Shown here in pieces: positions 42,259 through 51,239 of a stretch of 64,000 nucleotides of DNA. How positions within the stretch are numbered: position 1 is the stretch's first letter; each line of letters begins with the position of its first letter. The notes under the pieces are model-generated. The model did not search any database and was not told where the DNA came from. It saw only the letters and a program-made list of their open reading frames with translations. Made by a program: the position numbers and the translations under genes. Source of the DNA: Mesorhizobium sp. L-8-3 (GTDB lineage: Bacteria; Pseudomonadota; Alphaproteobacteria; Rhizobiales; Rhizobiaceae). The stretch lies in assembly GCF_016756615.1 (NCBI RefSeq), contig NZ_AP023262.1, positions 4,465,501 to 4,529,500 of the forward strand. The letters are read 5' to 3'.

Positions 42259-45200
42259 ATGCCAGCGCTCGACGCCATTCGTGCCGAAATCAGGGGCAAC
42301 TACCTGCCTGACGAGGCGGAGGCGATTGCGCGGCTGGTGAAGGCGGCGGCGCTGTCGGAAGCCGACCGCGCGGCGATCTCGGCGCGTGCGGCCGATCTCG
42401 TACGTGCGGTGCGGGCTTCGTCCGATCCCCGCCTCATGGAGGTCTTCCTCAAGGCCTATGGTCTCTCCACCAAGGAAGGTGTGGCGCTGATGTGCCTGGC
42501 AGAGGCGCTGCTCAGGGTGCCCGACACCGAGACTATGGACGACCTGATCCGCGACAAGATCGCCCCGCATGACTGGTCGGCGCATTCGGGTGGGTCGAGC
42601 TCGATCTTCGTCAACGCCTCGACCTGGGCTCTGATGCTTACCGGCAAGGTGCTGGACGAAGGCGAGGGCGGCATCGAAGGCACGCTGCGCGCCATGGTGC
42701 GGCGGCTCGGCGAGCCCGTCATCCGCACGGCGGTCGCCGCCGCCATGCGCGAGATGGGCGAGCAGTTCGTGCTCGGCCGCACCATCGCCGAGGCGGTCAA
42801 GCGCGGCCGTCCCATGACATCCAGGGGTTATCTTTATTCCTACGACATGCTGGGCGAGGCGGCCCGCACCGAGGCCGACGCGCTGCGCTATCTGAAGGCC
42901 TATACGGACGCCATCGCCGCGCTCGAGAGCCTCGGCAGCGGCAGCGATATCCGCCGCAACCCCGGCATCTCGGTCAAGCTGTCGGCGATACATCCCCGCT
43001 ACGAAGTTTCCCAGCGGGAGACCATGCTGCCGGTGATGTCGGAGCGGCTCCTGTCCCTCGCGATCGCTGCCCGCGATGCTCGCATGGGGCTCAATATCGA
43101 CGCCGAGGAGGCCGACCGGCTCGACCTGTCGCTCGACGTCATCGAGCGGGTGCTGTCGTCGCCGGAACTTGCCGGCTGGGATGGCTTCGGCGTCGTCGTC
43201 CAGGCCTACGGGCCACGCGCGGCGTTCGTCATCGACTGGCTCCATGCGCTGGCCGAGCGGCTCGACCGCAGGATCATGGTGCGCCTCGTGAAGGGCGCAT
43301 ACTGGGACACCGAGATCAAGCGCGCTCAGACGATGGGGCTGCCGGGCTATCCGGTCTTCACCCGCAAGTCCAATACCGACGTATCCTACATCGCCAATGC
43401 TCGAAAGCTCCTGTCGCTGACCGACCGGATCTATCCGCAGTTCGCGACGCACAACGCGCATACCGTGGCGGCGGTGCTGGCCATGGCGCCCGACCGCGAC
43501 TGTTTCGAGTTCCAGCGGCTGCACGGCATGGGCGAGGCGCTGCACGAGACCGTGCGCCAGGCGGAAGGTACGCGCTGTCGTATCTATGCCCCGGTCGGCG
43601 CGCATTCGGACCTTCTCGCCTACCTTGTGCGCCGGCTGCTGGAGAACGGCGCCAACTCGTCCTTCGTGCACCAGATCGTCGACGAGGAGGTCAACGCCGA
43701 GGAGATTGCCCGCGATCCCTTCGAGACGGTCGCCACGCAGGGACCGGCCGCCAATCCGTCGATCCCGGCGCCGCTGGCGATCTTCGGCGCCGGCAGGCGC
43801 AATTCCAAGGGCTGGGACATCACCGATCCCCTCACGCTGGAAAAGATCGACGCCGGACGCGCCGCCTTTGCCGGCGGGGACCGCTGGACGGCCAAGCCGA
43901 TGACGCGCGCGGCCGGCTATGGCCGCAGCCGCAAGATCGTCAATCCCGCAAAGCCGAGCGAAGTGGTGGGCACGGTCCACGAAGCCAGCGCCGAGCAAGT
44001 GGCCGTTGCTGTGCGCTTCGCAGCCGAAGCGCAGCCGGCCTGGGCGGCGCGTCCGGTCACCGAGCGTGCCGCGATCCTGCGTCGTGCCGCCGACCTCTAC
44101 GAGGCCAATGCCGTCGAGTTCTTCGCGCTGGCGACGCGCGAGGCGGGCAAGACGCTCGCCGACGGCGTCGCCGAGGTGCGCGAGGCTGTCGACTTCCTGC
44201 GCTACTACGCCGCCGAGGCCGGCAAGGCCGAGGCCGGCACGCAGGCGCGCGGGGTCATCGCCTGCATCTCGCCCTGGAACTTCCCGCTCGCGATCTTCAC
44301 CGGCCAGATCGCCGCCGCACTCGTGACCGGCAATGCCGTCATCGCCAAGCCGGCGGAGCAGACGCCGCTGATCGCGGCCCGCGCGGTGGCGTTGCTGCGC
44401 GAGGCAGGCATCCCGGAAGACGTGCTGCAGTTGCTGCCCGGCGACGGCCCGTCCGTCGGCGCGCCGCTGACGGCCGACCCGCGGATCGCGGGCGTCTGTT
44501 TCACGGGTTCCACGGAAGTGGCGAAGCTGATCGAGAGCCAGCTAGCGGCGACGGCCGCCCCAGACGCCATGCTGATCGCCGAGACCGGCGGGCTCAATGC
44601 TATGATTGTCGATTCCACCGCGCTGCCCGAGCAGGCGGTGCGCGACATCCTGGCATCGTCCTTCCAGAGCGCGGGCCAGCGCTGCTCGGCGCTGCGCGTG
44701 CTGTACGTCCAGAAGGATGTCGAGAAGAAGATGCTGGAAATGCTGCGCGGGGCCATGGAGGCCCTGACGATCGGCGACCCGCGGTCCATTGCCACCGATG
44801 TCGGACCCGTCATCGACGACGAGGCCAAGCAGTCGATCGGCGATTACTGCCGGTCGATGGAGGAACAAGGCAAGCTCATCGCCAAGGGCGAGGTTCCAGG
44901 CGAGGGGCGTTTCATCGCTCCGCATGTGCTTAAGGTGAAGGGCATCGGCGAGATGGAGCGCGAGATCTTCGGGCCCGTCCTGCATGTCGCGAGTTTCGAC
45001 GCCGACGAGATCGACCAGGTGGTCGCCGCCGTCAACCGCAAGGGTTACGGCCTGACTTTCGGATTGCACACCCGCATCGAGGGAAGGGTGCAGCACGTGG
45101 TGGATCGCATCCATGCGGGCAACATCTATGTGAATCGCAATCAGATCGGCGCGGTGGTCGGGTCCCAGCCATTCGGCGGCGAGGGGCTCTCCGGCACCGG

Positions 45201-45870
45201 ACCGAAGGCGGGCGGGCCGCATTATCTGCGCCGCTTCCGCCAGGCGGGTGGCGTGGCCGGTGAGCCTGCGGCCGGCAAGTCGGTCGCCGCCACGACGCTT
45301 GCCGAGCACATGCCCGACGCAGCGCTCGGCGGCTGGGCCACGCGCGCCGACCGCATCGCGATCCTGCGCAAGCATCTGCGCGGGAAGGGGGCCGAGGCGA
45401 TCGCAGCCGCGGCCGCGGTGGAGTACGGCCAGGCCGATCTTCCCGGGCCGACCGGAGAAGCCAACACGCTGTCGCTGCTGCCGCGCGGCAAGGTGCTGTG
45501 CCTGGGGCCCGACGCCGACACGCTGCTCGCGCAGGCGATCCAGGCGCTCGCCGCTGGCAATGCGGTGTTGGGCGTGGCGCCGGGTGCGCCCGCGGCGCTG
45601 CAGGCGCTCACCGGAAAAGGCCTGCCTCTCGCCGTGATCGACGGTGTTGTGCCACCCGACAGCCTCGGCGGAGTTGCGATCGACGCCGTGGCCTGTTCCG
45701 CCGATGCCGCGACGCTGAAGCCGCTGCGCCAGGCGCTCGCGACACGCAAGGGGCCGATCGTGCCGCTGGTGAGCGAGGTTATCTATCCGGCGGCCTATGC
45801 GCATGAGCGCGCCGTCTGCGTCGACACCACCGCTGCGGGCGGCAATGCCAGCCTGCTGGCGGCGGCATGA
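42259..45870 (+). CDS. putA: bifunctional proline dehydrogenase/P5C dehydrogenase
   Basis: A 1203-residue enzyme converting proline to glutamate. The proline dehydrogenase barrel (about residues 60-500) has KLSAIHPRYEVSQRE, MGLNIDAEEADRLDLSLDVIERV and VKGAYWDTEIKRAQTMG, the FAD and substrate site. The aldehyde dehydrogenase domain (about 560-1000) has SPWNFPLAIFTGQIAAALVTGN, FTGSTEVAKLI, ETGGLNAMIVDSTALPEQ and the nucleophile C809 in SAGQRCSALR. The last ~200 residues form the C-terminal ALDH-like domain that closes the channel. No N-terminal ribbon-helix-helix is present, so it is not a transcription repressor; putR provides control. Confidence 0.96.
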   Translation: MPALDAIRAEIRGNYLPDEAEAIARLVKAAALSEADRAAISARAADLVRAVRASSDPRLMEVFLKAYGLSTKEGVALMCLAEALLRVPDTETMDDLIRDKIAPHDWSAHSGGSSSIFVNASTWALMLTGKVLDEGEGGIEGTLRAMVRRLGEPVIRTAVAAAMREMGEQFVLGRTIAEAVKRGRPMTSRGYLYSYDMLGEAARTEADALRYLKAYTDAIAALESLGSGSDIRRNPGISVKLSAIHPRYEVSQRETMLPVMSERLLSLAIAARDARMGLNIDAEEADRLDLSLDVIERVLSSPELAGWDGFGVVVQAYGPRAAFVIDWLHALAERLDRRIMVRLVKGAYWDTEIKRAQTMGLPGYPVFTRKSNTDVSYIANARKLLSLTDRIYPQFATHNAHTVAAVLAMAPDRDCFEFQRLHGMGEALHETVRQAEGTRCRIYAPVGAHSDLLAYLVRRLLENGANSSFVHQIVDEEVNAEEIARDPFETVATQGPAANPSIPAPLAIFGAGRRNSKGWDITDPLTLEKIDAGRAAFAGGDRWTAKPMTRAAGYGRSRKIVNPAKPSEVVGTVHEASAEQVAVAVRFAAEAQPAWAARPVTERAAILRRAADLYEANAVEFFALATREAGKTLADGVAEVREAVDFLRYYAAEAGKAEAGTQARGVIACISPWNFPLAIFTGQIAAALVTGNAVIAKPAEQTPLIAARAVALLREAGIPEDVLQLLPGDGPSVGAPLTADPRIAGVCFTGSTEVAKLIESQLAATAAPDAMLIAETGGLNAMIVDSTALPEQAVRDILASSFQSAGQRCSALRVLYVQKDVEKKMLEMLRGAMEALTIGDPRSIATDVGPVIDDEAKQSIGDYCRSMEEQGKLIAKGEVPGEGRFIAPHVLKVKGIGEMEREIFGPVLHVASFDADEIDQVVAAVNRKGYGLTFGLHTRIEGRVQHVVDRIHAGNIYVNRNQIGAVVGSQPFGGEGLSGTGPKAGGPHYLRRFRQAGGVAGEPAAGKSVAATTLAEHMPDAALGGWATRADRIAILRKHLRGKGAEAIAAAAAVEYGQADLPGPTGEANTLSLLPRGKVLCLGPDADTLLAQAIQALAAGNAVLGVAPGAPAALQALTGKGLPLAVIDGVVPPDSLGGVAIDAVACSADAATLKPLRQALATRKGPIVPLVSEVIYPAAYAHERAVCVDTTAAGGNASLLAAA

Positions 45871-45931
45871 GCGAACCTGCCATGGTTCATCGCAAACTGC
45901 AGTCTGGAGACCAAGGGTTCCGGCTTGCCGC

Positions 45932-46180
45932 TTACGCCACTCTTTTTCGTTTGATCGTCTGATCTCCTCGTCCGGCGAGGAGACCGGCGATTGATATGTC
46001 TTCGTCTAGTGCCTCCCAATGGAGGCCTAGCGGACTGATTTCGACTTCACGCAGCGTTTTGGGGGCGGCGTTAACGAGGCGTGGAAACCACGCGAGTGGT
46101 ACACCGATGGTACGGCCGTCGCTCAACTCGACCCACATCGTATGCTCATCGAAACGTACGTCAGTTGCCGAAATAGACAT
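45932..46180 (-). CDS. DUF2442 protein
   Basis: An 82-residue protein starting MSISATDVRFDEHTMWVELSDGRTIGVPLAWFPRL, the DUF2442 signature. The C-terminus (GLHWEALDEDISIAGLLAGRGDQ) matches family members. It overlaps the preceding DUF4160 gene by about 20 nt on the same strand, a pair found widely near phage or plasmid genes and suspected to be a toxin-antitoxin-like unit. The start could be an ATG 9 nt further upstream (MHGMSIS). Function is unknown. Confidence 0.78.
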   Translation of the reverse strand: MSISATDVRFDEHTMWVELSDGRTIGVPLAWFPRLVNAAPKTLREVEISPLGLHWEALDEDISIAGLLAGRGDQTIKRKRVA

Positions 46181-46406
46181 TCCATGCATCCACGATCTGC
46201 TGCCGGGCAGCGCTAACGATCCCGATAATAGACTTCAGTTCCTTTGCATGAAAGCCGTTGTTATCGGCCAGGGCCACATCGGGCTCGAGCCAAAACTTTG
46301 CCTCCTTCGAGCCTGCCCTCACATGGATATGGGCAGGTTCTCGCGGGCTGCCCTCGTTGGAATAGAAGAAAAGCTTGTAGGGACCTTGCCTCAATATGAT
46401 CGGCAA
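46161..46406 (-). CDS. DUF4160 protein
   Basis: An 81-residue protein (MPIILRQGPYKLFFYSNEGS, then EPAHIHVRAGSKEAKFWLEPDVALADNNGFHAKELKSI) matching DUF4160, including the conserved PxHIHV block. It ends inside the DUF2442 gene, so translation of the pair is coupled. The biochemical role is unknown. The pair lies between putA and the haem locus and may be an accessory insertion. Confidence 0.78.
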   Translation of the reverse strand: MPIILRQGPYKLFFYSNEGSPREPAHIHVRAGSKEAKFWLEPDVALADNNGFHAKELKSIIGIVSAARQQIVDAWNVYFGN

Positions 46407-46536
46407 TCCATCAACCTTTCTTCCTCGCGCGGTGCCATCAAATTGCAGTCAGAGGCAAACATCATATCGTGCGGAACGCAAGCCTCTGAAGCGCCGTCGG
46501 CCTACCCACGCCTCTGCCCGTGGTTGTCGCTCCGCC

Positions 46537-46851
46537 TCACGCTCCCTCGACCACCGAAAAGCCCTCGAATTGCGGGTGGCCGAGATAGAGGACCTTGTTC
46601 TGGCCGGCATTCTTGTGCGCGGCGCGGAAGTTCTCCGACTTGGTCCAGGTGGTGAAGTCCTCGTAGCTGTCCCAGACGGCATGCGAGGCAAACAGCGTAT
46701 AGCCTTCCTGCTCGTTGACCGGGCCGCGCAGCAGGTGGAACTCTCGGAATCCCTTCATCTCGGAGAGCGTGGAATCCCGGTTCTTCCAGACATCCTCGAA
46801 TGCCTGTTCGGAGCCGTTCTGGACCTTGAAGCGGTTCATCGCGATATACAT
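46537..46851 (-). CDS. hmuD: IsdG-type haem-degrading monooxygenase (HmuD/HmuQ)
   Basis: A 104-residue dimeric alpha-beta barrel protein (antibiotic biosynthesis monooxygenase fold). MYIAMNRFKVQNGSEQAFEDVWKNRDSTLSEMKGFREFHLL is close to rhizobial HmuQ/HmuD and Brucella BhuO, with conserved Asn7 and Trp (EDVWKNR) plus AAHKN with the haem-ligating His. It opens haem in the cytoplasm to free iron. ATG 46851 has AGGAA 6 nt upstream. It is the downstream member of a leftward group starting at the TonB haem receptor. Confidence 0.88.
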   Translation of the reverse strand: MYIAMNRFKVQNGSEQAFEDVWKNRDSTLSEMKGFREFHLLRGPVNEQEGYTLFASHAVWDSYEDFTTWTKSENFRAAHKNAGQNKVLYLGHPQFEGFSVVEGA

Positions 46852-46870
46852 CGGGTTCCTTTCCCTTGAT

Positions 46871-47104
46871 CTAACGTTTCGTTCGAGCCGGAAAGCGCAC
46901 CACGCCCTTCGGCAGTGGTGCATCGCGCAGGCCACGCGGGTGCGGGCCCGATTGCGTGAATGCATCACCGCGGCGGCTGGCCAGTTCGACGACCACGCCG
47001 CCCCCGGAGCGGTCGCCTTGGCGCGCGGCGAGCAGGGCCAGCAGTTCCGGCCGCAGCCCGTCGCCGCGGTCCGCGGCGAGCGCATGGAGCCCGGTGAGGA
47101 TCAT
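46871..47104 (-). CDS. small conserved-context protein of the haem locus, function unknown
   Basis: A 77-residue protein (MILTGLHALAADRGDGLRPELLAL...VVRFPARTKR) with no family I recognise. Third codon positions are overwhelmingly G or C, as in neighbouring genes, and GGGAAAG precedes the ATG by about 7 nt. It fills the gap between the IsdG-type gene and the next gene with only about 20 nt on each side. It is charged, lacks a signal peptide or membrane helix and should be cytoplasmic. Its position suggests a role in haem use. Confidence 0.6.
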   Translation of the reverse strand: MILTGLHALAADRGDGLRPELLALLAARQGDRSGGGVVVELASRRGDAFTQSGPHPRGLRDAPLPKGVVRFPARTKR

Positions 47105-47123
47105 ATCTATCTTTCCCTTGGAA

Positions 47124-47555
47124 TCAGAGGCCGAAGCCGACGGACGTCCTGGTCGACGTCTTCAGGTCGCGCATGCAGGCGGCCGGCTCGATGCCCGAAC
47201 CGGCGCATTCGGTGGCCTCGTTGATGAGCACCCGGCCGACCTTGCCGCAATCGACGCCCGCTATGTCGAACCGGCTGACCTTGGTCTTGCCGGCAGGCAT
47301 CTCCTTGAAGGCGAGCACGGTGAGGCGGTCGACCGAACCTGCATCGTCAAACAGCGCGAGTTCGTAGGCGACACGCGTGAGATCGACGCCGAGGCCGTTG
47401 TTGACGACAAAGGTGAACCGGCAGCCCTTGTCGGAGGGCTGCACGGCATTGAGCTCCAGCTGGAGCGCGGGCTTTGCCGCTTCCTGCGCCTGCGCCGCCG
47501 CGGCGAAAGGCGTCGCAAGGATGGCCAGGAAACGAAGCCATGTTGTACCGATCAT
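47124..47555 (-). CDS. exported small protein of the haem locus, function unknown
   Basis: A 143-residue protein with a signal peptide (MIGTTWLRFLAILATPFAAAAQA) and a beta-rich domain with four cysteines (GCRF, VDCGK, TECAG, AACMRD) that could form two disulfides. LQLELNAVQPSDKGCRFTFVVNNGLG suggests a small immunoglobulin-like fold. It lies 4 bp after the stop of the TonB-dependent haem receptor gene and is therefore cotranscribed. A periplasmic haem chaperone or receptor accessory role is conceivable but unproved. Confidence 0.78.
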   Translation of the reverse strand: MIGTTWLRFLAILATPFAAAAQAQEAAKPALQLELNAVQPSDKGCRFTFVVNNGLGVDLTRVAYELALFDDAGSVDRLTVLAFKEMPAGKTKVSRFDIAGVDCGKVGRVLINEATECAGSGIEPAACMRDLKTSTRTSVGFGL

Positions 47556-47559
47556 CGAA

Positions 47560-49746
47560 TCATCCTCCGAAACGCATGGTTGCGCCGAGCTTCAGCGTCA
47601 GGCCCTGCTCATAGATGACGGATGTGGTCGTCGCATTGAGCGGGTTGGCGTATTTGACGTCGAGCAGATTGTCGGCGCGGAAGTCGAGGCGAAGATTCTC
47701 GGTCGCCTGATAGCTGGCGAAGAGGTTGACCAACGTGTAGTCGTCGGCGAACGTCGCGCCCTTGGGCGGAGCGTTGTACTGGACCTCGCCGCCGAAGCTC
47801 AGCGCGTTTTCGAGCACGCGCATGCCGAGCTGGGCGGTCACCTGCGAAGCCGGGATCGTCAGGAGATCCTCGCGCTCGCCCTGCTCGATGGTGTAGCCGT
47901 CGATGATCGAGGCCGACAGGCCACCGAAATAGCGCCCGGCGTCGTAGAAGGCCTCGAACTCGAAGCCGTTGATCTTGGCTTCCGCGAAGTTCTGGTACTG
48001 GAAGCAGATCGGGATGTAGCCGGGCGTGCCGAGAAGGTCCGGACGCAGCGGGCAGCCGCTGGTCGGATCGAAGGCGGAGAGCGTCGTGCCGCCGATATAG
48101 TTGTCGACGTCGTTGTTGTAGTAGGCGGCCTTGAGGCGCAGCGTGTCGTCGCTCCAGATCAACCCGTCCTGGCTGTAGTTGACACCAAACTCCCACGTCT
48201 TGCCCGTTTCGGGCTTCAGATTCGGGTTGGGCAGGAAGGGGAATGTGACGCCGCTCGGATGCATGCCGCCGATCAGCGTTTCGCTGATGCTGGGCGAGCG
48301 GTAGCCCTCCGCATAGGTGCCGTAGAATTGCAGTCCGCTCAACGCCTCGAACGGCGATACGCCCACGGTCAGGCGCGGCGAAAGCCGGTTGCCCGAGGTC
48401 TCCTGGGAGTCGTCGTCGAGGCTGTAGCCGTCGTAGCGCAGGGCGCCGATGATCTGGAGCCAGTCATAGGTGAGCTTTTCCTGGATGTAGGCGCCCCAGA
48501 CGGTGCGCTTGCCCGACGGGGTGTAGAAGTCGCTGCCGCCGATCGGGCTGGTGGTGACCACGTCGTCGGACACCCAGTCTCCGCCATAGGTCAGTTCATG
48601 CGAGACTTCGCCGGTCTCGAAGCGCGATGTGTTCCAGATATCGAGGCCCCAGGTGCCGAGGTCGTAGTTCGTGAGCGAGCCGGCGGGGATGACGATCGGC
48701 CGGCCGGTGTCCGGATCGAACTGCGTGATGCTCCTCCGATAGGTCTGGTCGAGATCTGCGCCGTTGTAGGAGACGTTGACGTGCAGGTCGAGCCAGCTCC
48801 TGGCGTCGTCGGTGATGTTGTAGCGGGCCGTGAAGGTGTTCTGGTTGAGGTCGAGGTCGGAGGTGCCGATGCCTTCCGACCAGCTCTCGCCGACGCCGAC
48901 CCAGCCGAGCTTCAACTCGCTGTTCTCCGTCGGGCGGATCGTGCTCTTGATCATGCCGCTGAGCAGGTCGAAGCCGGTGCGCACGACCCTGTCGCCGCCG
49001 CCGTCCTCGTAGTCGCCATAGTCGCGCCAGACGATGTTGGCGATGACGTCGGCCGCCTCGTTGAACTTGTAGGCGCCGGTCGCGCTGGTGGTCCAGCCGG
49101 AAGCGTTGGTATCATAGAGGCCCGTGACCGACGCCGCGTAGGTCTCGCCGTCGCGGAGGAAGTCTTCCGCGTCCTTTGTCTCGAAGAACACCACACCGCC
49201 GATCGCGCCGGAGCCGTAAGTGTTGGCGATGGGGCCTCTGATGACGTCGACCTGTTGGATCAATTCCGGATCGATGAAGACAAGGCTCTGGGTGCCGTGA
49301 CCCGAGCGCTGGAAATTCTGCCGCGCGCCGTCGACGATGACAGCCACACGCCCGAAATCCTGCAAGCCGCGGATGTTGACGCTGGAGGCCGCGCGCTTGG
49401 CATCCGTCTGGACGGAGATACCGGGAACGCCGAAAAACACGTCCTGCGGCGTCGTCGCCATGCGCCGCTCGAGCTGCTCGCCGCTGACCTGGCTGACTGA
49501 CGCCATGGTTTCGATGGCCGTCTCGCCGGTACGGCTGACGACAGTGATGGTATCGAGCACCGTTGCCCCCGTGTCGTCCGGAAGGGGCTGGGCGGTCTGC
49601 TGCGCTTGGTCGGCTTGCGGCTGGCTGGTCTCCTGAGCGTGAGCCTGCGCCGATCCCAGGGCGATCGTCGCCACGCCTGCGAGTAGAAGCGCCGTCCGTG
49701 CGCCGGCCCTTCGCTTCATCTCATGCCCCAAAACCACCAGCCCCAT
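47560..49746 (-). CDS. hmuR: TonB-dependent haem/haemoglobin receptor
   Basis: A 728-residue outer-membrane receptor. A signal peptide (through GSAQAHAQE) is followed by the TonB box region (TVLDTITVVSRT), the plug domain (VFFGVPGISVQTDAKRAASSVNIRGLQDFGRVAVIVDGARQNFQRSGHG, VDVIRGPIANTYGSGAIGG) and a 22-strand barrel ending TMRFGG with a terminal aromatic residue context. The FRAP/NPNL-like motif of haem receptors is seen in FLPNPNLKPETG. ATG 49746 has AAGGAG 8 nt upstream; a second Met (49719) precedes the signal peptide core. Divergent from hmuP, sharing an iron-responsive promoter region. Confidence 0.92.
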   Translation of the reverse strand: MGLVVLGHEMKRRAGARTALLLAGVATIALGSAQAHAQETSQPQADQAQQTAQPLPDDTGATVLDTITVVSRTGETAIETMASVSQVSGEQLERRMATTPQDVFFGVPGISVQTDAKRAASSVNIRGLQDFGRVAVIVDGARQNFQRSGHGTQSLVFIDPELIQQVDVIRGPIANTYGSGAIGGVVFFETKDAEDFLRDGETYAASVTGLYDTNASGWTTSATGAYKFNEAADVIANIVWRDYGDYEDGGGDRVVRTGFDLLSGMIKSTIRPTENSELKLGWVGVGESWSEGIGTSDLDLNQNTFTARYNITDDARSWLDLHVNVSYNGADLDQTYRRSITQFDPDTGRPIVIPAGSLTNYDLGTWGLDIWNTSRFETGEVSHELTYGGDWVSDDVVTTSPIGGSDFYTPSGKRTVWGAYIQEKLTYDWLQIIGALRYDGYSLDDDSQETSGNRLSPRLTVGVSPFEALSGLQFYGTYAEGYRSPSISETLIGGMHPSGVTFPFLPNPNLKPETGKTWEFGVNYSQDGLIWSDDTLRLKAAYYNNDVDNYIGGTTLSAFDPTSGCPLRPDLLGTPGYIPICFQYQNFAEAKINGFEFEAFYDAGRYFGGLSASIIDGYTIEQGEREDLLTIPASQVTAQLGMRVLENALSFGGEVQYNAPPKGATFADDYTLVNLFASYQATENLRLDFRADNLLDVKYANPLNATTTSVIYEQGLTLKLGATMRFGG

Positions 49747-49869
49747 GAGTCCAACTCCTTGTCGTTGTTCTCCATGCTGGCTCGCTGACGCTGGCTCGCA
49801 CGACATTCGTTCTTTCCGACCGCCAATATGTTGACTGAAGCAGTCCGGTATTGCGCTCCGTATTAAACC

Positions 49870-49884
49870 TGATAATTAGTGTCA
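49870..49884. promoter_or_regulatory. TGA-N9-TCA RirA-type iron box between hmuR and hmuP
   Basis: TGATAATTAGTGTCA fits the RirA iron-rhodo-box pattern TGA-N9-TCA described for Rhizobiales. It lies 124 bp before the hmuR start and 66 bp before the hmuP start, a position from which repression could act on both divergent genes. The rirA gene is 5.5 kb away. The six fixed bases are a short match, so position carries much of the weight. Confidence 0.5.
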
Positions 49885-49950
49885 AGAATTGAATGCCGGA
49901 TCAGCCACCGGCGGGGACGTTTGACCGGACTTGGAGAAGGAAGCACGACC

Positions 49951-50157
49951 GTGAACAGCCACAATCCTGCGAATTTCCGTTTCGGGCAGTATCGTACGCC
50001 GCAAGCCGAGCGGCCGGCCCCCATCCGCCCCATGGCCGTCAGGACGGTCACCAGCGAATCGCTGTTCCATGGCGATCATGAGATCAGCATCGATCATCGC
50101 GGCGCGATGTACCGGCTGAAGATCACCCGTCAGGGCAAGCTCATCCTCAACAAGTAG
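49951..50157 (+). CDS. hmuP: haem uptake protein HemP/HmuP
   Basis: A 68-residue HemP-family protein. The C-terminal half VTSESLFHGDHEISIDHRGAMYRLKITRQGKLILNK is the conserved domain; in rhizobia HmuP is a coactivator that, with Irr, turns on haem-uptake genes. GTG 49951 (MNSHNPANFRF) is chosen because GGAGAAGGA lies about 9 nt upstream and the family length fits; an in-frame ATG at 49879 would overlap the RirA-type box. The stop is 10 bp before hmuS. Confidence 0.9.
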   Translation: MNSHNPANFRFGQYRTPQAERPAPIRPMAVRTVTSESLFHGDHEISIDHRGAMYRLKITRQGKLILNK

Positions 50158-50167
50158 GTAGGACCGA

Positions 50168-51229
50168 ATGAATGCCGCAGTGAGACCCGACGCGCCGGAG
50201 ATCCGCCAGGCGCGCGCCGACAACCCGAAGATGCGCGAGCGCGACCTTGCCAGGCAGCTTGGCATCTCGGAAGCCGAATTCGTTGCGGCATGGTGCGGGG
50301 AGGGCGCGCTGCGCGTCTCTCCCGACGCCAACGAACTGCTCATCGGCCTGGAAGCGGTCGGCGAGGTCATGGCTCTGACCCGCAACGAAAGCGCCGTTCA
50401 CGAGAAGATCGGCATCTACGACAAGGTGGTGACCGGCGCTCACAGCGCCATGGTACTGGGCGAACAGATCGACCTGCGCATCTTCCCCAAGGTGTGGGCG
50501 CATGGCTTCGCGGTCGAGAAGCGGGACGGCGACGAGATCCGCCGCAGCCTGCAGTTCTTCGACGCGCAGGGCGAGGCGGTGCACAAGGTGCATCTCAGGC
50601 CGGGTTCGAACCTTTATGCCTACCAGAACCTGGTGTCCAGGCTGGCGATCGCGGACCAGTCGCAGAAGGTGGCCGTGAAGGCGATGGAAGTCGCCATCGA
50701 CGCCGCGCCGGCCGGCGCGGTCGCCAGCATGGAGGAACTGCGCGACCTCTGGAGCCGTCTCACGGACACCCACCAGTTCTTCGGCATGCTGAAGGCACTC
50801 AACCTGACGCGCCTCCAGGCGCTCGACATGGTGGGGCAGGACTATGCCTGGCTGCTCGACGCCGACGCGGTTTCGGCCATGTTCAGCCACTCCGTGCAGG
50901 AACAGATCCCGATCATGTGCTTCGTCGGCAATCGCGGATGCATCCAGATCCACAAGGGGCCGTTGCAGAACGTGCAGCCGATGGGTCCCTGGCTCAATGT
51001 GATGGACAAGACCTTCCACCTGCATCTGCGCATGGATCACATCCGCCAGGCCTGGGTCGTCCGCAAGCCGACCAAGGACGGTCACGTCACCTCGATCGAG
51101 GCGTATGACGCAGCCGGCGAGATGGTCATCCAGTTCTTCGGCGCCCGTCACGAGGGCGAGGCGGAGCGCGGTGACTGGCGCTTCATCGCCGAGAACCTGC
51201 CGCGCGTGCCGCAGTCCTCGGCAGCGTGA
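50168..51229 (+). CDS. hmuS: haemin-degrading factor
   Basis: A 353-residue protein of the HemS/ChuS/HmuS family with two tandem similar halves. The first half includes MVLGEQIDLRIFPKVWAHGFAV; the second includes MCFVGNRGCIQIHKGPLQNVQPMGPWLNVMDKTFHLHLRMDHIRQAWVVRKPT, the strongly conserved block carrying the His/Arg haem-contact residues. It accepts haem from the ABC importer and traffics or cleaves it in the cytoplasm. Start ATG 50168 after AGGACCGA. Middle gene of hmuP-hmuS-hmuT with short gaps. Confidence 0.92.
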   Translation: MNAAVRPDAPEIRQARADNPKMRERDLARQLGISEAEFVAAWCGEGALRVSPDANELLIGLEAVGEVMALTRNESAVHEKIGIYDKVVTGAHSAMVLGEQIDLRIFPKVWAHGFAVEKRDGDEIRRSLQFFDAQGEAVHKVHLRPGSNLYAYQNLVSRLAIADQSQKVAVKAMEVAIDAAPAGAVASMEELRDLWSRLTDTHQFFGMLKALNLTRLQALDMVGQDYAWLLDADAVSAMFSHSVQEQIPIMCFVGNRGCIQIHKGPLQNVQPMGPWLNVMDKTFHLHLRMDHIRQAWVVRKPTKDGHVTSIEAYDAAGEMVIQFFGARHEGEAERGDWRFIAENLPRVPQSSAA

Positions 51230-51239
51230 GGAGGGCCGG

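Noticed and set aside
47377..49500. A 707-codon open frame antisense to the TonB-dependent receptor
   Set aside because: Mirror of the receptor coding sequence; composition is that of an antisense shadow.
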